Shown piece by piece: positions 63,729 to 64,000 of a stretch of DNA of 64,000 bases. The notes under the pieces are model-generated. The model was not told the DNA's origin, ran no database searches, and was given only the letters and a program-made list of their open reading frames with translations. How positions within the stretch are numbered: the stretch's first letter is position 1; each line of letters starts with the position of its first letter. Source of the stretch: Acidobacteriota bacterium. GTDB taxonomy: Bacteria > Acidobacteriota > Terriglobia > Terriglobales > Acidobacteriaceae. Made by a program: the position numbers and the translations under genes. The stretch lies in the NCBI GenBank assembly GCA_013289765.1, contig JABCZI010000005.1, forward strand, positions 124,001-188,000. Direction: 5' to 3'.

Positions 63729-64000
63729 CTAATCGCAATCCGGCGGCATTGCCATGATTTCGGAGTTCGAGTCGCAAGGCGGCTTTTTCTTGGCCGGCTC
63801 GAGCAACGAGGGATGGTTATAGCGCAGAATCCATAGACCCTCATTATTCACCACATAGAGTAAACTGTGGCCGCCATCGGGAAGCAAGCTGGTAACTTTG
63901 GTGAATGTCTCGAGCGTCTTCGGGTTACGCGGATCGCTGAGATCCAGGACGCGCACAGTCTCAGTTGGATGACTGCTGTTGGTTAAAGTCGTTGGAGTTT
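63729..64000 (-). CDS. LVIVD-repeat protein (C-terminal part)
   Basis: The gene enters from beyond the right edge; only the last 90 codons are present and the frame is open to the edge. VRVLDLSDPRNPKTLETFT followed by LYVVNNEGLWILRYN matches the LVIVD/beta-propeller repeats of secreted acidobacterial surface proteins. It ends in a Lys/Pro/Cys tail (EPAKKKPPCDSNSEI). Function unknown. Confidence 0.7.
   Translation of the reverse strand, partial: TPTTLTNSSHPTETVRVLDLSDPRNPKTLETFTKVTSLLPDGGHSLLYVVNNEGLWILRYNHPSLLEPAKKKPPCDSNSEIMAMPPDCD

Overview
The window looks like a chromosomal segment of a soil-type Acidobacteriota, probably class Terriglobia and Koribacter-like. I base this on gene content only, with no database search: a PknB-type kinase fused to a TolB-like propeller, an S46 peptidase, a large Asp-box propeller protein, bacillithiol deacetylase BshB1, roughly 57% GC by eye, and several secreted proteins of unknown function. 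There is no rRNA, tRNA, CRISPR array, transposase or phage gene. The layout is mostly housekeeping operons with small accessory insertions.

1-5.4 kb: the end of carA and a complete carB, separated by a two-gene type II restriction-modification system (a beta-class amino-methyltransferase and an XhoI/PaeR7I-like nuclease). 5.4-17.1 kb: a DapA-superfamily aldolase with an internal insertion, then a TetR regulator with its own promoter/operator, then a tight nine-gene catabolic operon. That operon encodes a crotonase, an aldehyde dehydrogenase, a short BoxB-like di-iron epoxidase, a second crotonase of the dienoyl-CoA hydratase type, a rhodanese, three subunits of a 4-hydroxybenzoyl-CoA reductase (with the diagnostic [4Fe-4S] cysteines) and an amidohydrolase. 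It reads as a hybrid aromatic acyl-CoA pathway: reductive dehydroxylation as in anaerobes feeding an oxygen-dependent ring epoxidase, but without recognisable BoxA, BoxC or CoA ligase here.

17-30.6 kb: S46 peptidase, citrate synthase, cysteine desulfurase plus MnmA (tRNA 2-thiouridine), a FUSC-like membrane protein, a pilin-like protein, a PPK2 kinase, a 1109-residue Asp-box protein, a secreted unknown and PurQ. 30.7-33 kb: two overlapping 2-oxoglutarate/Fe(II) oxygenases. The first carries a leader-like helical N-terminus and a VPQPP-repeat Pro/His-rich linker; this is the best candidate for an undescribed peptide or protein hydroxylation system. 33-44 kb: protein kinase, YebC, TlyA, NAD kinase, LysA with an overlapping GAF-GAF-SpoIIE phosphatase, Hpt, a metallo-beta-lactamase-fold hydrolase and an O-methyltransferase.

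43.7-50.7 kb: a REP-like cruciform, then an operon crcB-DUF190-bshB1 on the minus strand headed by a clear fluoride riboswitch whose 3' strand can pair with the crcB Shine-Dalgarno. Next come polyprenyl synthase, a receiver-like protein, XseB, a bifunctional homocysteine methyltransferase/MTHFR and a lipoprotein propeller. 50.7-64 kb: penicillin acylase, a Fur-family regulator behind a perfect 10-1-10 palindrome, zinc-ribbon membrane protein, DHH phosphoesterase, secreted proteins, a DUF2127 membrane protein, an RNB exoribonuclease overlapping a GlmS isomerase-only protein, a coiled-coil porin, two small secreted proteins and the start-truncated end of an LVIVD-repeat protein.
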